Source: Brevundimonas aurantiaca
GTDB lineage: Bacteria > Pseudomonadota > Alphaproteobacteria > Caulobacterales > Caulobacteraceae
DNA length: 34,115 nucleotides
Reading direction: 5' to 3'
Assembly (NCBI RefSeq): GCF_014199955.1
Contig: NZ_JACHOQ010000015.1
Coordinates: 1 to 34,115, forward strand
Position numbers and translations under genes: made by a program. The number at the start of each line of letters is the position of its first letter. Position 1 is the first letter of the stretch. The notes beneath the pieces were generated by a model that saw nothing but the letters and a program-made list of their open reading frames with translations, ran no database searches and was not told the origin of the DNA. Below are positions 32,417 to 34,115 of this stretch, piece after piece.

Positions 32417-32641
32417 TTAAGCCTTCTTGACGAACTCGGTGCGCAGGACCAGGCCGCGCACCTTCTCGACATTGGCCTCGATCTCGTCGGGGTCGCCGGT
32501 CAGGCGGATGTTCTTGACCAGGGTTCCGCGCTTCAGCGTCACCCCGCCCGAGCCCTTGACCTTCAAATCCTTGATCAGGGTCACGTTGTCGCCGTCGGCC
32601 AGGATGTTGCCGTTGGAGTCTTTGGTCACGTCTTCGGTCAT
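32417..32641 (-). CDS. PhnA/YjdM-like small protein
   Basis: 74 residues from ATG 32641; an extension to 32716 has no family character. The sequence [25 protein letters not shown] and [19 protein letters not shown] is that of the C-terminal PhnA/YjdM domain. The N-terminal zinc ribbon of the full-length family is absent. Despite the old phosphonate label the function is not known. It precedes the COG0523 gene by 43 bases on the same strand. Confidence 0.85.
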   Translation of the reverse strand: MTEDVTKDSNGNILADGDNVTLIKDLKVKGSGGVTLKRGTLVKNIRLTGDPDEIEANVEKVRGLVLRTEFVKKA

Positions 32642-32705
32642 GGCCAAGCTTCTAGCGAGGGGATCGCCAAATATCCACGCTAAAGATACGGCTATTGAAC
32701 AGTGT

Positions 32706-32858
32706 CTCCTCCCCACATCGTGGGGAGGTGGCGCGGCGCTTCTTCAGCGCCGTGACGGAGGGGTTTGGTCCGCGAGAAGAACAGAGAACTGGAGGCGTAA
32801 AGAGCCCCTCCGTCTCTCCGCTATGCTCCGAGCCACCTCCCCGCAAAGCGGGGAGGAA
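32706..32858. repeat. Palindromic intergenic repeat pair between nadE and the PhnA-like gene
   Basis: Two opposed elements, a 21-base arm at 32708-32728 and one at 32836-32856, form a long inverted repeat. Each is a small hairpin (CCTCCCC-n-GGGGAGG). The left continues GTGGCGCGGCGC...CAGCGCCGTGACGGAGGGG; the right carries CCCCTCCG and GCCACCTCCCC. It fills the 221-base gap upstream of the phnA-like gene. Confidence 0.8.
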
Positions 32859-32862
32859 ACAG

Positions 32863-33955
32863 TTAATCCGGCACGTTCGCGTCCAGCTCGTCCAGCCAGA
32901 CCCGCGCATTGCCGTCCGACGGGGCGCGCCAGTCGCCGCGCGGCGACAGGGAGCCGCCGGTCACCACCTTGGGCCCGTTCGGCAGGGCCGAGCGTTTGAA
33001 CTGGGCGGTCTGGAAGAAGCGGATCAGGAATTTCCGCAGCCAGGCCTTGATGGTCGCCAGGTCGTATTCGACCTTTTCACCGTCGGGGGTGTTGACCGGC
33101 CACTGTCCGGCGCCGGCGTCGCTCCAGGCCTGGTGCGCCAGGAAGGCGACCTTGGACGGCGCCATGCCGAAGCGGCTGATGTAGAACAGGAAGAAGTCGT
33201 TCAGCGCATAGGGGCCGACCGTCCCCTCGGTCGACTGGATCGCCCCGTCCTTGGCCGGAACCAGTTCGGGCGAGATCTCGGTGTTCAGAACGGCGTGCAG
33301 CGTCGGGCTCGCCTCGGCGCCGACCAGTTCGCGGTCGGCGACCCAGCGGATCAGATGGCGGATCAGGGTCTTCGCCACCCCGCCGTTGACGTTATAGTGG
33401 CTCATATGGTCGCCGACGCCATAGGTGGCCCAGCCCAGGGCCAGTTCCGACAGGTCGCCGGTCCCCAGCACGAAGGCCCGGTTCTGGTTGGCCAGGCGGA
33501 ACAGATAGTCGGTCCTCAAGCCCGCCTGCACATTCTCGAAGGTGATGTCATGCACCGGTTCGCCCGCCGCATAGGGGTGGCCGATGTCCTTGAACATCTG
33601 TTCGGCCGCGGGGCGGATGTCGATCTCGGCCCCCGTGACCCCAAGGGCCTTCATCAGGGCCCAGGCGTTGGACTTGGTGCCCTCGGACGTCGCGAACCCC
33701 GGCATGGTGAAGCCCAGTATGTTCGACCGCGGCAGGTTCAGCCGGTCGAAGGCGCGGCAGGCGACCAGCAGGGCCTGGGTCGAATCCAGCCCGCCAGAGA
33801 CGCCGATCACCAGGCGCTCTCCGTTCGTCGCCGCCATCCGGCGCATCAGGCCCTGAACCTGGATGTTGAAGGCTTCGTAGCAGTCCTGGTCCAGCCGTCC
33901 GGCCTCGTCCGGCACGAAGGGGAAACGGTCCAGCGGCCGGATCAACGCGAATCCT
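32863..33955 (-). CDS. nadE: NAD+ synthase NadE, synthetase half only (5' part missing or lost)
   Basis: The frame holds about 364 codons of the synthetase domain of glutamine-dependent Nad[20 protein letters not shown] at the start, the PP-loop [46 protein letters not shown] and the C-terminal [16 protein letters not shown]. The full enzyme is about 680 residues, with an N-terminal glutaminase. Upstream of about 33953 the DNA is a repeat element and G/C runs, and the continuing translation there is not NadE. Either the gene is cut at a contig end or it is broken by the repeat. Confidence 0.88.
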
Positions 33956-34008
33956 CCCCCCCTGGGGGAGGTGGCGCGGCGCGCAGCGCCGTGACGGAGG
34001 GGGGCCGC
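33953..34008. repeat. Repeat element copy abutting nadE
   Basis: CCTCCCCCCCTGGGGGAGG, then GTGGCGCGGCGC...CAGCGCCGTGACGGAGGGG, closely matches the left half of the 32706 element. It lies exactly where the nadE glutaminase half should begin. Confidence 0.7.
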
Positions 34009-34115
34009 CCCGGCCCCCCCCCCCCCGCGGCGGGGCCCCCCCCCCCCCCGGGGGGGGAACGAGCGCGCCCCGTACGGGGCCCCCGGTTGGGGCCCAACCA
34101 CGGGGGGGGCGCCCT
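34009..34115. other. G/C homopolymer tract, probable assembly noise at sequence end
   Basis: Runs of up to 17 C and 8 G alternate with short palindromes and no gene-like content. Neighbouring DNA has nothing like it. It is best read as low-quality sequence at a contig edge. Confidence 0.75.

Noticed and set aside
32374..32472. N-terminal extension of the COG0523 protein
   Set aside because: It overlaps the PhnA-like gene in another frame and carries no family sequence before the ATG at 32373.

Overview
The window (GC-rich, dense, genes on both strands) looks like the chromosome of an alphaproteobacterium of the Caulobacterales, most likely Brevundimonas-like. The grounds are a PhyR-NepR-EcfG general stress locus with an HWE/HisKA_2-type kinase, a TonB receptor next to SapC, a long Ala/Glu tail on ribosomal protein bS16, and the family composition overall. 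The genus is an inference from protein style, not from a search.

Layout. 1-3790 is a general stress response (GSR) island: a partial PhyK-like sensor kinase, ecfG/sigT and nepR on the minus strand, divergent phyR, a small one-helix membrane protein, and a candidate GsrN-like small RNA. Four sites in this island match the EcfG promoter pattern GGAAC-N16-CGTT exactly. They sit upstream of nepR, phyR, the small membrane protein and the sRNA, so regulators and outputs appear wired to the same sigma factor. 3790-5271 holds an NADP-dependent reductase and a MaoC-like hot-dog protein. 5294-8782 is a zinc-type module: sapC, a ZnuD-like TonB receptor, a palindromic Zur-type operator and divergent zur. 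An alpha/beta hydrolase follows.

9728-17165 is housekeeping: nadD, rsfS, rlmH, an EnvC/LytM-like factor, ctpA, then ffh, rpsP and rimM, broken up by palindromic intergenic repeats. The usual trmD-rplS partners do not follow rimM. 17242-20956 holds a GST, a BenE-type transporter, fabI and galU. 21039-24918 is a minus-strand phnC-phnD-phnE importer operon ending in a PstS-like lipoprotein. A DUF2254 membrane protein lies upstream of it.

26537-27802 is a group IV ornithine/lysine decarboxylase with a structured leader. On the minus strand, 27883-32641 carries a PhnA-like small protein, a COG0523 (CobW) GTPase with a His-rich loop, a GNAT acetyltransferase and an unrecognised 801-residue protein with two C-terminal membrane helices. 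The last two overlap by four bases and are the best candidate for an undescribed system.

The window closes with the synthetase half of nadE. It runs into a repeat element and then a G/C homopolymer tract that looks like assembly noise at a contig end. No rRNA, tRNA, CRISPR array, transposase or phage gene was seen.
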